Shown here piece by piece: positions 1 to 8,025 of a stretch of DNA of 64,000 nucleotides. Source of the DNA: Dictyobacter kobayashii (GTDB lineage Bacteria; Chloroflexota; Ktedonobacteria; Ktedonobacterales; Ktedonobacteraceae). The notes beneath the pieces were generated by a model. It was not told the DNA's origin. It searched no databases and saw nothing but the letters and a program-made list of their open reading frames with translations. The translations under genes and the position numbers were made by a program. Location: assembly GCF_003967555.1 (NCBI RefSeq), contig NZ_BIFS01000002.1, forward strand, positions 1,922,001-1,986,000, read 5' to 3'. Positions within the stretch are counted from its first letter, which is position 1. Every line of letters begins with the position of its first letter.

Positions 1-286
1 CGCTCCCACCCTGCACTATGACGGGCTGCTGCTCGCTGAGATGAGCGGGCAACTGGATCGTTTCCGTGCGATGAATGCCGAGGTGCTGTTGCTAGGTGGA
101 AGCAAGGGACTGCCTTTCTTGAAGCCTTCCCTTGCGGCCCTGGAACAGATATTGCCACACGTTGCGGGACGCATAGAGTTTCCTGGACTGGAACACGGTG
201 GATCGAATAACCCCAGCCAGACCAATCGCGGCAGCAAGCCGGAACTGGTCGCACAGGAACTGCGCCAGTTCTTCACCAGAGCATAG
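1..286 (+). CDS. alpha/beta hydrolase, C-terminal end (gene starts before the window)
   Basis: The reading frame is open from base 2 to the TAG at 284-286 and gives about 94 residues. The stretch MNAEVLLLGGSKG followed by FPGLEHGG fits the end of an alpha/beta hydrolase, where a strand carries the acid residue and the HGG-like segment (LEHGG) would carry the catalytic histidine. The C-terminal helix ends in LRQFFTRA, as in many small esterase-like members. The nucleophile elbow lies outside the window, so the substrate cannot be judged. It reads in the same direction as the exporter that follows 138 bp later and may share its transcript. The family call is from motif recognition only. Confidence 0.6.
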   Translation, partial: APTLHYDGLLLAEMSGQLDRFRAMNAEVLLLGGSKGLPFLKPSLAALEQILPHVAGRIEFPGLEHGGSNNPSQTNRGSKPELVAQELRQFFTRA

Positions 287-424
287 CATGTGCCACTCAC
301 CTGGCCAATTCATTGCGCAACCTGGTCAGATGCTGCTCCATACTCGAAAGTGTGAGAGCTGCACTCTCTGGCTCAACCAACCAGGATAAATGTCCTCATT
401 CACTCTTTGTAGAAGGAAAAATAG

Positions 425-1930
425 ATGGATACCGCGACATTCTCCTCTGTATCGACACCAGAACATACACTGGGAGCGAAACCTGTATCCCGCCCTGTGC
501 TTTTGAGTATCATGATCGCCCTTTTGCTCACCGCATTCCTGGAAGCGCTGGATAACCTGATCGTGACGCCCGCGCTCCCCCGCATGGTCAGCAGCCTGCA
601 TGGCTTCGACCAGTATACCTGGGTTGTGACCGCGTACTTGCTGGCCACAACAGCAGTGGTGCCTCTGGCAGGCAAGCTCTCGGATCAATTTGGTCGCAAA
701 GGCTTCTTGCTCAGCGGGATCGTTCTCTTTCTGCTGGGTTCGGGACTGGCTGGCGCTTCCCAGACGATGAGCCAGTTGATCCTCTTTCGGGCCATGCAAG
801 GACTTGGCACCGGCATTGGCATCGGGCTGGTGGCCGCGGTCATTGGGGATCTCTTTCCCCCGGAACAGCGGGCCAGCAAACAGGGCTTGATCGGCATCGT
901 CTTTGGCATCTCTCAACTGTGTGGACCAACATTGGGTGGCTGGATTACTGATCATGGCCCGCTGCTCTCCGGCTTTGTGACCGAGGCCACTCGCTGGCGC
1001 TGGCTCTTCTATCTCAATCTACCTGTCGGTCTGCTAGCGCTGATCCTACTCGGCATCTTCCTGCCTGCACGACCTACCGACCAGGCAACCCGGCGTTCTG
1101 CTCTAGAGCGTATTGACTGGTCCGGAGCGATCCTGCTGGTGGCTGCGACGTGTAGCCTCTTGCTTGGTCTGAGCCTGGGGAGTGGGCAGGGTCGAGCGTG
1201 GTCATCATGGCCCGTGATCGTTCTTTTGGCTGCCTCGGCGCTCTTCTACGCGCTTTTTCTGGGAAGCGAAAGCAAGGCCACTGAACCTGTTCTCCCGCTG
1301 GCGCTGTTTCGTCAGCCGATCTTTGCGGTTGACGCGCTTCAGACACTCATCCAGGGCATGATCCTGATTGGGATATTCATCCCGCTCTCGCTTTTCCTGC
1401 AAAGCGTGCTGGCGCTTTCGCCGACTGGTACCGGTGGCCTGCTTACCACGCTCTCGGTCAGCTTGACACTTGGCGCGGCACTCGCGGGGATCAGCATCTC
1501 TCTGCGCAAGCGCTACCAGTTGACGGCCATCGTGGGCGCGGCGATCATGACGCTGGGACTTCTTCTGCTAACTCTCCTGGCGCAACAGGGCAATCTCCTG
1601 CTGCTTGGACTTGCACTGGTCCTGGTCGGCCTTGGCGCGGGCTCCTTCTTCACCATCCAGATGGTTGCGGCGCAGAACGCGATTCCGCAGACACAGCTTG
1701 GGGTGGGAACCGGCATCATTCGCTACCTGGCTCAGTTGGGGATGACCCTGGGAGCGGCCCTGATGGGCGTCGTCGTGAATGGAGCATCAGCCACCACCCG
1801 GCCTGCGCTTTCCGGCGTGCTCCAGCATGGCTTCTGGGTTGTGCTGATCCTCAGTGTACTGCTCCTATTGAGCACCTTCTTGCTGAGGGACGCTCCGGCA
1901 AGACTGGCGTCTACGAGCACACCAACGTAG
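425..1930 (+). CDS. MFS drug exporter, DHA2 (EmrB/QacA-like) family
   Basis: A 501-residue membrane protein, the normal length for the 14-helix DHA2 group that expels drugs or other organic compounds with proton exchange. The first helix begins near residue 27. The family motif A is seen as GKLSDQFGRKG in the loop between helices 2 and 3, and motif C-like glycines (GPTLGGWITD) follow in helix 5. The ATG is preceded by AAGGAAAAATAG, a usable ribosome binding site. A charged loop around residues 210-225 separates the two halves, as expected. The substrate cannot be read from the sequence. It lies downstream of a hydrolase on the same strand; no regulator is adjacent. Confidence 0.9.
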   Translation: MDTATFSSVSTPEHTLGAKPVSRPVLLSIMIALLLTAFLEALDNLIVTPALPRMVSSLHGFDQYTWVVTAYLLATTAVVPLAGKLSDQFGRKGFLLSGIVLFLLGSGLAGASQTMSQLILFRAMQGLGTGIGIGLVAAVIGDLFPPEQRASKQGLIGIVFGISQLCGPTLGGWITDHGPLLSGFVTEATRWRWLFYLNLPVGLLALILLGIFLPARPTDQATRRSALERIDWSGAILLVAATCSLLLGLSLGSGQGRAWSSWPVIVLLAASALFYALFLGSESKATEPVLPLALFRQPIFAVDALQTLIQGMILIGIFIPLSLFLQSVLALSPTGTGGLLTTLSVSLTLGAALAGISISLRKRYQLTAIVGAAIMTLGLLLLTLLAQQGNLLLLGLALVLVGLGAGSFFTIQMVAAQNAIPQTQLGVGTGIIRYLAQLGMTLGAALMGVVVNGASATTRPALSGVLQHGFWVVLILSVLLLLSTFLLRDAPARLASTSTPT

Positions 1931-1954
1931 GAGAGGGGTCGCTCACGCTGGTGC

Positions 1955-2317
1955 TCAACAGGTAACATGGAACAAACTAATCATGGGGCCTGTGGCCTTA
2001 TTCCAGGCCAGGATCGCTTCGGGTGTAGGAAGAAGTTCTACCTGGCACTGTTTCCGCTTAAAGTAATCAGCGGCCTCCTCCGAAAGTCGGACGTTTCCCT
2101 CCTGTCCGGTACCGATGAGCAACTGTTTGACCGCTGGCTCATATACATGTTTGGCTTCTGCGAGTGAAAGGATGTGCGAGGTGCCATAGACCGCCTTCGA
2201 TAACTTTTTCTTCCGCTTCTCTATCTGGCCACCCAGCCTGATCATCACATCATGTTCGAAGAGGGTACCCTCAATGGTAATAGAACCAAAGCTCGTCTGG
2301 TCAATATTAGGCTTCAT
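1955..2317 (-). CDS. Mth938-like domain protein
   Basis: A 120-residue protein covering the whole Mth938-like (DUF498) fold. The opening SFGSITIEG, the central ILSLAEAKHVYEP and the pattern LLIGTGQEGNVRLSEEAADYF are the usual landmarks; the last is the conserved G-x-G turn plus helix. Family members are small cytosolic proteins without an established biochemical role, so none is assigned. The ATG follows GGGAGGAACGGCCCT, a good ribosome binding site. It converges with the exporter on its left. Nothing in the neighbourhood suggests a partner. Confidence 0.75.
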   Translation of the reverse strand: MKPNIDQTSFGSITIEGTLFEHDVMIRLGGQIEKRKKKLSKAVYGTSHILSLAEAKHVYEPAVKQLLIGTGQEGNVRLSEEAADYFKRKQCQVELLPTPEAILAWNKATGPMISLFHVTC

Positions 2318-2522
2318 AGGGCCGTTCCTCCCTATTCGGATAACGAATCGTGTTGAAGATGATGAGAACTCATGATCTATAACCTACGCTCTGAGAGACA
2401 ACAATCATCTTACTATATCCTTCCAAGGGTGACCATGTGCGGATGGGTATGGAGCGTTGCTATGAGGGCTCCAGGCCGCCTGATGCTCTATCCGGGCGGA
2501 TGCTATCACGGAAGCGTCCGGC

Positions 2523-3003
2523 CTATGGGCGAACCCGCATCATCAGTAGCCAGGAGACGAGAAGAACAATCGACCATGTCCAGAAGGGCGAGCCATGTCC
2601 CAACACATTGTAGAATGTTCCTGCCCACAACGGGCCGATGACGCTCATCAGGTTGTTCAGCGTGGTGTTAACCCCGGCGAGCTGTCCCTGCTCATGTTGT
2701 TGTACTCGATTAGCCATCAACGCTCCCAGCGTCGGCCAGAGGAATCCGGCAAGGGCAGTGCTGAGCACAATCAGCGGATACTGCATCCAGAACGAGGGTG
2801 CGAGGTACGTCAAAAAAAAGAGTGGCATCTGCACGAGCAGGCTGGCGCTGATCACTCCCTTTTCTCCATAGCGCTTCACCAGGCCTCCGACCAGGATTCC
2901 TTGCACCAGGACGCTGGCTATTCCTGATAGCACAAGGAGAATAGCCAGCTCAAGCGGATGGACGGCGTAGGTGTCGATGACAAATACAGCGTGAGGAAGA
3001 GAT
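2523..3003 (-). pseudogene. MFS transporter remnant, C-terminal half only
   Basis: About 160 codons read as helices 7-12 of a 12-helix MFS exporter of the TetA/TCR kind: VFVIDTYAV and LELAILLVLSG, then a motif A-like GGLVKRYGEKG, then WPTLGALMANRV near the end. The N-terminal half of roughly 230 residues is missing. The open frame starts right after the stop codon of the arginase-family gene that lies upstream on the same strand, with no start codon or ribosome binding site of its own before the membrane helices. A GTG at 2933 could be taken as a start but falls inside the first helix. This is a real truncation by rearrangement, unlike the homopolymer frameshifts elsewhere in the window. Confidence 0.75.
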
Positions 3004-3900
3004 TTAGAAATAGTCCTGGAATCCGGCTACCAGAACATCTGTCAGGCGCTGAGCAAGCGTACCATCGGGGTCCAGGTCAGGATCGAAGACAGTGACCTCT
3101 AAACCCACCGCCAGGTTGGACGTGAGCAGGTTACGCAGCAGGCTGACAAGCTCCTGCTCAGTCAGGCCACCGGCAGTTGGTGTATCGACGGCTGGCATAA
3201 CGGTTGGATCAAGCACGTCAGCATCGAGATGAATCCAATAGCCCGCGACAGAGCATTGCTGAAGCGTCTCTAGTGCCAGGCGAGCAATCCGCGCGGCCCC
3301 TTCCTGTTGAAGCCGCGTGACATCGATGGTGGTTATGCCAGCCTCTCGTACTTCCGCCAGGTTTTCATCGTCGGGGCGAAAGCCGATGGCGACGACATCG
3401 CTATCCTCTACAAGCGGCCCGCGCCCCTCAAGGTTGGTGAGCGAGGCCGCGCCCCTGCCCATGGCCAGGGCTAAATCCTCACCTGCCGCTGATCCGACCG
3501 CCTCGGCATTGCCTGGATGGCGGAAGTCAAGGTGTCCATCAATGAAGACTAGCCCATAGCGCCCTCTCCGGCGCAGGGCAAGCATTCCGCCAAGCAGGAT
3601 GCTACAATCTCCACCAAGCACGAGGGGGAACGCGCCCGCACTGATGTGCTGCTGGATACGATCAGCCAGGCGTGGAGAATAGGAGGCAAGCCCCTGGGCA
3701 TTGCGTACAGTCTTGCCATCCCAGTCGGGAAGATAGCGCGGTGGGACCACGACGCCGCCATCGCTTGCACCAAGCTGGGGGACAAGACCCTTGTCCCGCA
3801 ACGCTCCAGCGAGCTTATAGACACCTGGCACGAGGCCCGGTTCAGGTGGACGCAATCCCAGGTTTGAGGGCGCGTCGAGAACAACGATAGGTTTGGGCAT
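3004..3900 (-). CDS. arginase/agmatinase/formimidoylglutamase family hydrolase
   Basis: A ureohydrolase-fold enzyme of 298 residues, counting from the ATG at 3900, which has GAAAGGA eight bases upstream; an earlier start at 3933 lacks one. The dimanganese site motifs are all present: GGDCS (normally GGDHS), DGHLD (normally DAHxD) and HLDADVLDP (D-x-D-x-x-DP), plus the late acidic LEVTVFDPDLD. The change of the first metal-binding His to Cys and of DAH to DGH means arginase activity on arginine should not be assumed; another guanidino or ureido substrate, or a different metal, is possible. It ends directly against the truncated MFS gene. There is no amino acid operon around it. Confidence 0.85.
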   Translation of the reverse strand: MPKPIVVLDAPSNLGLRPPEPGLVPGVYKLAGALRDKGLVPQLGASDGGVVVPPRYLPDWDGKTVRNAQGLASYSPRLADRIQQHISAGAFPLVLGGDCSILLGGMLALRRRGRYGLVFIDGHLDFRHPGNAEAVGSAAGEDLALAMGRGAASLTNLEGRGPLVEDSDVVAIGFRPDDENLAEVREAGITTIDVTRLQQEGAARIARLALETLQQCSVAGYWIHLDADVLDPTVMPAVDTPTAGGLTEQELVSLLRNLLTSNLAVGLEVTVFDPDLDPDGTLAQRLTDVLVAGFQDYF

Positions 3901-3948
3901 GACAGCATCCTTTCTTGTCAACAATAGTGTCATTGGCAGGTTTTTAGT

Positions 3949-5106
3949 TTAAACAACGTTACCACGAAAAGGACGGAAGAAGGCTCGCAACTCCTCGGCC
4001 AGTAAGGCTGGTTCCTCCAACGCGGCAAAGTGACCGCCACTTGGCATCTGTGTCCAGCGATGCACGCGTAACGTGCGCTCTGCCCACTCGCGCGGTGGCT
4101 GACTGATCTCTTTGGGGAAGCATGCGATCCCGGCGGGGACCTCGATATGTTGTCCAGGTTTCAGGGGCGACAGGGCATGGGTGTTTTCGTAGTAGATGCG
4201 AATCGAGGAAGAGATGGTTTCAGTCGCCCAGTAGAGCATAATATTGGTGAGCAGTTCATCCTTGCTGAAGCGCCGCTCAACCTCGCCCTCACAATCGCTC
4301 CACGCGCGAAACTTTTCCACAATCCATGCTGCCAGCCCGACAGGTGAATCGTTCAGAGCATATGCTAGCGTCTGAGGTTTTGTGGCATGCAGTTTCGAGT
4401 ATGCACCCTCGTTCATGGACCACTGCTCGATCTCGCGCAGGTATTGCTTCTCCGCGTCCGATAGCTCGGTTGGATCTATGGGGATGGTGGAAGTGCCCAG
4501 GTAGTTCAGGTGCATGCCAATGAGTCGCTCCGGGTATTTCAGCGCGAGGCGTTGCGTCACACCAGCACCGATGTCTCCACCCGCAGCTGCGAAGCGTACA
4601 TAACCCAGCACATCCTTCATCAGGCTCGCCCACAACTCAGCGACCTGGATGTTTGATATGCCGCGAGTACCGGGGCGGTCGGAGAAGCCGAAACCCGGTA
4701 GAGAGGGCACAATCACGTCGAAGGCATCAGCGGGATCGCTACCATGTGCCGCCGGGTTGGTCAGCAGGGGCAGCAGTTTATACATCTCAAAGAATGAGCC
4801 GGGCCAGCCGTGGGTGATGATCAGCGGCAGAGGCTTGGGACCGTGTCCCCGCTCATAAATAAAATGAATGCTCAGGCCACTTATATCAGCACGAAAGTGC
4901 GCCCACTGGTTGAGCTGCGCTTCCTGCACCCGCCAGTCAAACTCGTACTGCCAGTAGTTTACAAGCGAGCGCAAATACTTCCGGTTCGCACCATAGTCCC
5001 AGCCCGCGTTCTCAATCTCATCGGGCCAGCGAGTATGCTCCAGACGCATCTTGAGATCATCAAGGACTGCCTGTGGAATAGCGATCCTGAATGGGTATTT
5101 CTGCAT
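3949..5106 (-). CDS. epoxide hydrolase (alpha/beta hydrolase with EHN domain)
   Basis: A 385-residue enzyme that opens epoxides to diols. It starts with the epoxide-hydrolase N-terminal domain (residues about 1-105) followed by the alpha/beta core: oxyanion motif HGWPGS near 115, nucleophile Asp in AGGDIGAG near 185, and the catalytic His in SGGHFAALEEP near 360. The length matches the microsomal-type bacterial family. The start chosen is the ATG at 5106, which has GGGAGGG six bases upstream; the frame is open further up to 5283 but that part contains the promoter. It is divergent from a CGNR zinc-finger gene, which may regulate it. Confidence 0.9.
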   Translation of the reverse strand: MQKYPFRIAIPQAVLDDLKMRLEHTRWPDEIENAGWDYGANRKYLRSLVNYWQYEFDWRVQEAQLNQWAHFRADISGLSIHFIYERGHGPKPLPLIITHGWPGSFFEMYKLLPLLTNPAAHGSDPADAFDVIVPSLPGFGFSDRPGTRGISNIQVAELWASLMKDVLGYVRFAAAGGDIGAGVTQRLALKYPERLIGMHLNYLGTSTIPIDPTELSDAEKQYLREIEQWSMNEGAYSKLHATKPQTLAYALNDSPVGLAAWIVEKFRAWSDCEGEVERRFSKDELLTNIMLYWATETISSSIRIYYENTHALSPLKPGQHIEVPAGIACFPKEISQPPREWAERTLRVHRWTQMPSGGHFAALEEPALLAEELRAFFRPFRGNVV

Positions 5107-5119
5107 AGTGCACCCTCCC

Positions 5120-5147
5120 TTGACAGATAGGTGTAACCTCTTATTAT
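5120..5147 (+). promoter_or_regulatory. promoter of the CGNR gene
   Basis: TTGACA at 5120-5125, a 16-base spacer and TATTAT at 5142-5147 point right, with a start of transcription expected near 5154 and the ATG at 5213. The -35 box overlaps the leader of the opposite epoxide hydrolase gene. GTAAC/GTTAC pentamers recur in this intergenic region (near 5132, 5157, 5180 and 5206) and could be binding sites for a regulator. Confidence 0.6.
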
Positions 5148-5162
5148 GAAATAACCAGTTAC

Positions 5163-5192
5163 ATTGTACAATCCTGAGTGGTAACTTGTCAA
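5163..5192 (-). promoter_or_regulatory. promoter of the epoxide hydrolase gene
   Basis: Read on the minus strand, TTGACA (5192-5187) and TACAAT (5168-5163) are separated by 18 bases. Transcription would start near 5156 and run leftward through the promoter of the CGNR gene into the ATG at 5106. Confidence 0.65.
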
Positions 5193-5212
5193 ATTCAATT
5201 AGAAGGTTACAT

Positions 5213-5845
5213 ATGAGTGTGCATGAAATGGTCAGCACTGTCTTTGAATTCACTGGCGGAAATCTGTGCCTGGACTTCGCCAATACCCTCGGCGGGGCAC
5301 GTGGGAGCGGAACGCGAGAGCATTTACTAACCTATCACGACCTTGTAAGCTGGAGCTTGCAGGCAGGGATCATCACAGCAGACCAGGCTGCCTTGCTGCA
5401 AAGCGAAACCGGGCGAGAGCCAGGCGAGGCTGAGGTAGTGCTTGCTCGTGCTCACAAGCTCAGAGAAGCTATCTACGGTCTCTTCTCCTCGCTCACCAGG
5501 GGAGACCAACCGGATGGATCAGATCTCTTCACTCTTAACACCGAACTGGGGTGGGCGCTTGTGGGAGGGCACTTGATCGCTCACCCTGATGGTTTCACCT
5601 GGCAGTGGCCCGCTGAGCAGCAGGGGTTTTCTCGCATGCTCAGTAGCCTTGCACGCTCGGCTGCCACGCTGCTCACAGCGCCAGAATGCCAGTTTGTCCG
5701 AGAGTGCGCCAGCCCCACCTGTAACTGGCTCTTTCTCGATAACACAAAAAACCATCGCCGCCGCTGGTGTAGTCCAACCGGCTGCGGGAATCTCGCCAAA
5801 GTCCGCAGGCATCGTCAAAGACGACGTGAGCAAGAGAGGGGATAA
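5213..5845 (+). CDS. CGNR zinc-finger protein with ABATE domain, probable transcription regulator
   Basis: A 210-residue protein with the ABATE stress-sensor-like domain (opening FTGGNLCLDFANT, residues about 9-150) and a C-terminal CGNR zinc finger. The four zinc ligands are the cysteines in FVRECASPTCNWLF and RRWCSPTGCGNLAK, followed by a basic tail RRHRQRRREQ. Proteins of this build are thought to be DNA-binding regulators in Actinobacteria and Chloroflexota. The ATG at 5213 has AGAAGG seven bases upstream, so it is preferred over the TTG at 5186. It is transcribed divergently from the epoxide hydrolase through overlapping promoters, which suggests that it controls that gene. Confidence 0.85.
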   Translation: MSVHEMVSTVFEFTGGNLCLDFANTLGGARGSGTREHLLTYHDLVSWSLQAGIITADQAALLQSETGREPGEAEVVLARAHKLREAIYGLFSSLTRGDQPDGSDLFTLNTELGWALVGGHLIAHPDGFTWQWPAEQQGFSRMLSSLARSAATLLTAPECQFVRECASPTCNWLFLDNTKNHRRRWCSPTGCGNLAKVRRHRQRRREQERG

Positions 5846-5923
5846 GACTTTTCATTCTTATCTCCTCCCTTCTACTATGACTTTTACATTGGTCCCTGGT
5901 AGTCGGGGTAGCCGAAGCGAAAG

Positions 5924-5972
5924 AGAACGGATGTGCCGCTGGCAGCCAGACCGCCAGCGGCACATCCGTTCT
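5924..5972. terminator. long perfect hairpin, bidirectional terminator
   Basis: A 20-bp perfect stem (left arm 5924-5943, right arm 5953-5972) with a 9-base loop lies between the convergent CGNR gene and the HAF-repeat lipoprotein gene. It has no clean T-run, so termination is inferred from position and stem strength. Confidence 0.6.
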
Positions 5973-6087
5973 TGCTTCCACCAGGGGGTGATAGTCCAAT
6001 GATAGGAGGGCCCAAAGGTGGAGAAGGCTCAACTCTCACTGGCGACCATTGCCGCGGTTGTCAGTTGGGAGAGTGGAGCTAATGTGT

Positions 6088-7161
6088 TTAGTATTTTCGA
6101 GCGAGAAAGCCGTCGGTATTGCCCGCGGTATCGACATAGAAGCCGACCAGGTCTGCGTTGTCATTGAGGCCATTGATGGTGGTGGTGCCAATTCCATTGG
6201 GGTCGTCGATGGTCTGCCACTGAGGATGATGCAAGGGATTGGATAACAGGAAACCGTGCATCACGGCTGTGGTGCCTGAGCCGACCGTGTACGTTCCGAC
6301 GATCTGGTCGGAGGAGTTGACGCCCAGGAAGGTCGTGTTGGTGATGTTTGAAACGCCGACTGCATTAAACAGTTTGATACTGGTGCCTCGCAACAGGAAA
6401 CCGTGCATGACGCCAGCATTATCTGTTACGGTCCCGACGATGTCGCCATTGTTATTAATGCCGGTTGCCATCAAACTCACCGCATTCGGGATGCCCATAG
6501 TTGGGATCTCGGTGAATGTGCCTTGATTCACATCGAGCTTGTAGCCATGATTATTGCCAGCATTGTCTGTATAGAAGCCAACAGCTACCTTTTTCTGGTT
6601 AATGCCGAGCAACTGATTGACCTGTACGCCATTGAAGGTGCCTGTATTAGGGTCTCTGAAGGATGTGAAGGTTCCATTTTGATCGACAAAACCGAAATTG
6701 TTGCCATTGCCATCGACCCAGAAGCCAGCAGTGACACCGTCGTTATTAATAGCTGTGACCTGGGTTTGGACGGAACCAGGGAAGTTCTCGTTAGTATAGT
6801 TGTTCTGTCCATATGGCTTGGAAAGGGTGTAGCCTTTATTAGGGTGGAGGGTACCATTGACGACCAGGCCGCTACCGAAGTAGCCAGCGATCACGCCGTG
6901 TTTGTTGATGCCGAGCAACTGATTAAAGGTTGGGTCGTTCTGGTTGTTCAAGGTCAAAAACTGATAAGTCTGGTGTGACTGATATCCTGGGTGAGAAGAG
7001 GAGGCATTCAGCACATTACTGAGGAATGATGTAGAGCCGAGCAATGTTGCTGACGGGGTATTCAATGTACCGCCACTGCAGGCAGTCATTACAAGTAGGA
7101 AAAAGCCAATGAGCGCAGTAGCGACAAACAGTCGGGTAGTCTTTTGATGCCGATGAAACAT
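6088..7161 (-). CDS. lipoprotein with HAF extracellular repeats
   Basis: A 357-residue exported protein. The N-terminus has basic residues, a hydrophobic stretch (LFVATALIGFFLLV) and a lipobox-like MTAC, so it is probably lipid-anchored at Cys28. The rest is six repeats of about 45 residues of the HAF type, each with a core such as GINNNGDIVGTVTDNAG followed by HGFLL; other copies start at INKHGVIAGY, INNDGVTAGF, INQKKVAVGF, VNSSDQIVGTY and LNDNADLVGFY. The repeats probably form a beta-propeller. No enzymatic residues are apparent and its function is unknown; binding or surface structural roles are guesses. It stands alone, convergent with the CGNR gene. Confidence 0.8.
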   Translation of the reverse strand: MFHRHQKTTRLFVATALIGFFLLVMTACSGGTLNTPSATLLGSTSFLSNVLNASSSHPGYQSHQTYQFLTLNNQNDPTFNQLLGINKHGVIAGYFGSGLVVNGTLHPNKGYTLSKPYGQNNYTNENFPGSVQTQVTAINNDGVTAGFWVDGNGNNFGFVDQNGTFTSFRDPNTGTFNGVQVNQLLGINQKKVAVGFYTDNAGNNHGYKLDVNQGTFTEIPTMGIPNAVSLMATGINNNGDIVGTVTDNAGVMHGFLLRGTSIKLFNAVGVSNITNTTFLGVNSSDQIVGTYTVGSGTTAVMHGFLLSNPLHHPQWQTIDDPNGIGTTTINGLNDNADLVGFYVDTAGNTDGFLARKY

Positions 7162-7442
7162 GGTTTATCTCCTTTGCCGAAACGAACTTTTCAGGTGCTT
7201 ACATACGCAAGCACCCCCGTTTTCTATAAAGTCGTGTGGTATCGAAGGAGTCGATTTTCGATATTAAAGCAGCTTTTAGTAATTTTTTTATTTTTCCCCA
7301 TCTCAACCCCACATATAAAGTATACTCTGGCATTTGCATAAAAAATATTATAATCATCATGTTTAGAGAGTGAAATACGTCATACGGCTTTGCCTGCAGG
7401 GGAGCGACAAAATCTTCAATAGAGATGCATACCAGCGGACCT

Positions 7443-7471
7443 TTGACAACGATCCAGGATCTTCATATAAT
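7443..7471 (+). promoter_or_regulatory. consensus sigma-A promoter of the ArsR-type gene
   Basis: TTGACA (7443-7448), exactly 17 bases, TATAAT (7466-7471): both boxes match the consensus. The expected start of transcription, 7478-7479, coincides with the ATG at 7479, which implies a leaderless mRNA. Confidence 0.8.
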
Positions 7472-7478
7472 TAACTGT

Positions 7479-7817
7479 ATGGTTAATGATTCATCAGAGC
7501 AACTCAATACCGTCTTTTTTGCACTCGCTGACCCCACACGGCGGGCAATTTTGGAACGCCTGGCGCATGGAGAAGCTTCTGGAACGGAACTGGCACAGCC
7601 ATTCTCCATCTCCGTTCCGGCGATCTCCAAGCATTTACGTGTGCTAGAAAACGCAGATCTTATCCTGCACCGGAAGGACGGGCGAACGCACCGCTTTCGC
7701 CTGGCTGCCAGTCCCATGAAAGAGGCGGCCGCCTGGCTTGAGCACTACAGACAATTCTGGGAAGTGCAATTTGATTCTCTGGAAAACTACCTGCTAACTA
7801 CGTCGGAGGAGGAGTAA
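7479..7817 (+). CDS. ArsR-family winged-helix transcription regulator
   Basis: A 112-residue DNA-binding protein of the ArsR type. LADPTRRAILERLAHGE is the first helix pair, SVPAISKHLRVLENADLI is the recognition helix-turn-helix and KDGRTHRFRL is the beta wing. It lacks the CxC metal box of ArsR/SmtB metal sensors and resembles the subgroup often found next to SRPBCC (AHSA1) proteins, although none follows here. The start is set at 7479 because a perfect promoter sits immediately upstream; the in-frame ATG at 7425 lies before that promoter and has its only Shine-Dalgarno-like sequence 19 bases away. Confidence 0.85.
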   Translation: MVNDSSEQLNTVFFALADPTRRAILERLAHGEASGTELAQPFSISVPAISKHLRVLENADLILHRKDGRTHRFRLAASPMKEAAAWLEHYRQFWEVQFDSLENYLLTTSEEE

Positions 7818-8025
7818 GTCGCTGATGATTCCTCCCCTGCTCCCTGACACCATCAGGACGCTAATCTCAAGTGTCTGACCTGTCGGCTCGAAATTGGTAT
7901 GGGAGAGATCTGGTAATTTCTATGTATATTTATACGTGGAGGAACAGCTAAGATCGAGCTCAGCGCGACAGATATTGTGATAGGCTTGATTGGGAATGAC
8001 CACTCCGGGAAACGGCCATCAAGTT

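Noticed and set aside
7425..7478. An 18-residue N-terminal extension of the ArsR-type protein
   Set aside because: It would be encoded across a perfect promoter, its only ribosome binding site is 19 bases away, and family members start at the position of the ATG at 7479.
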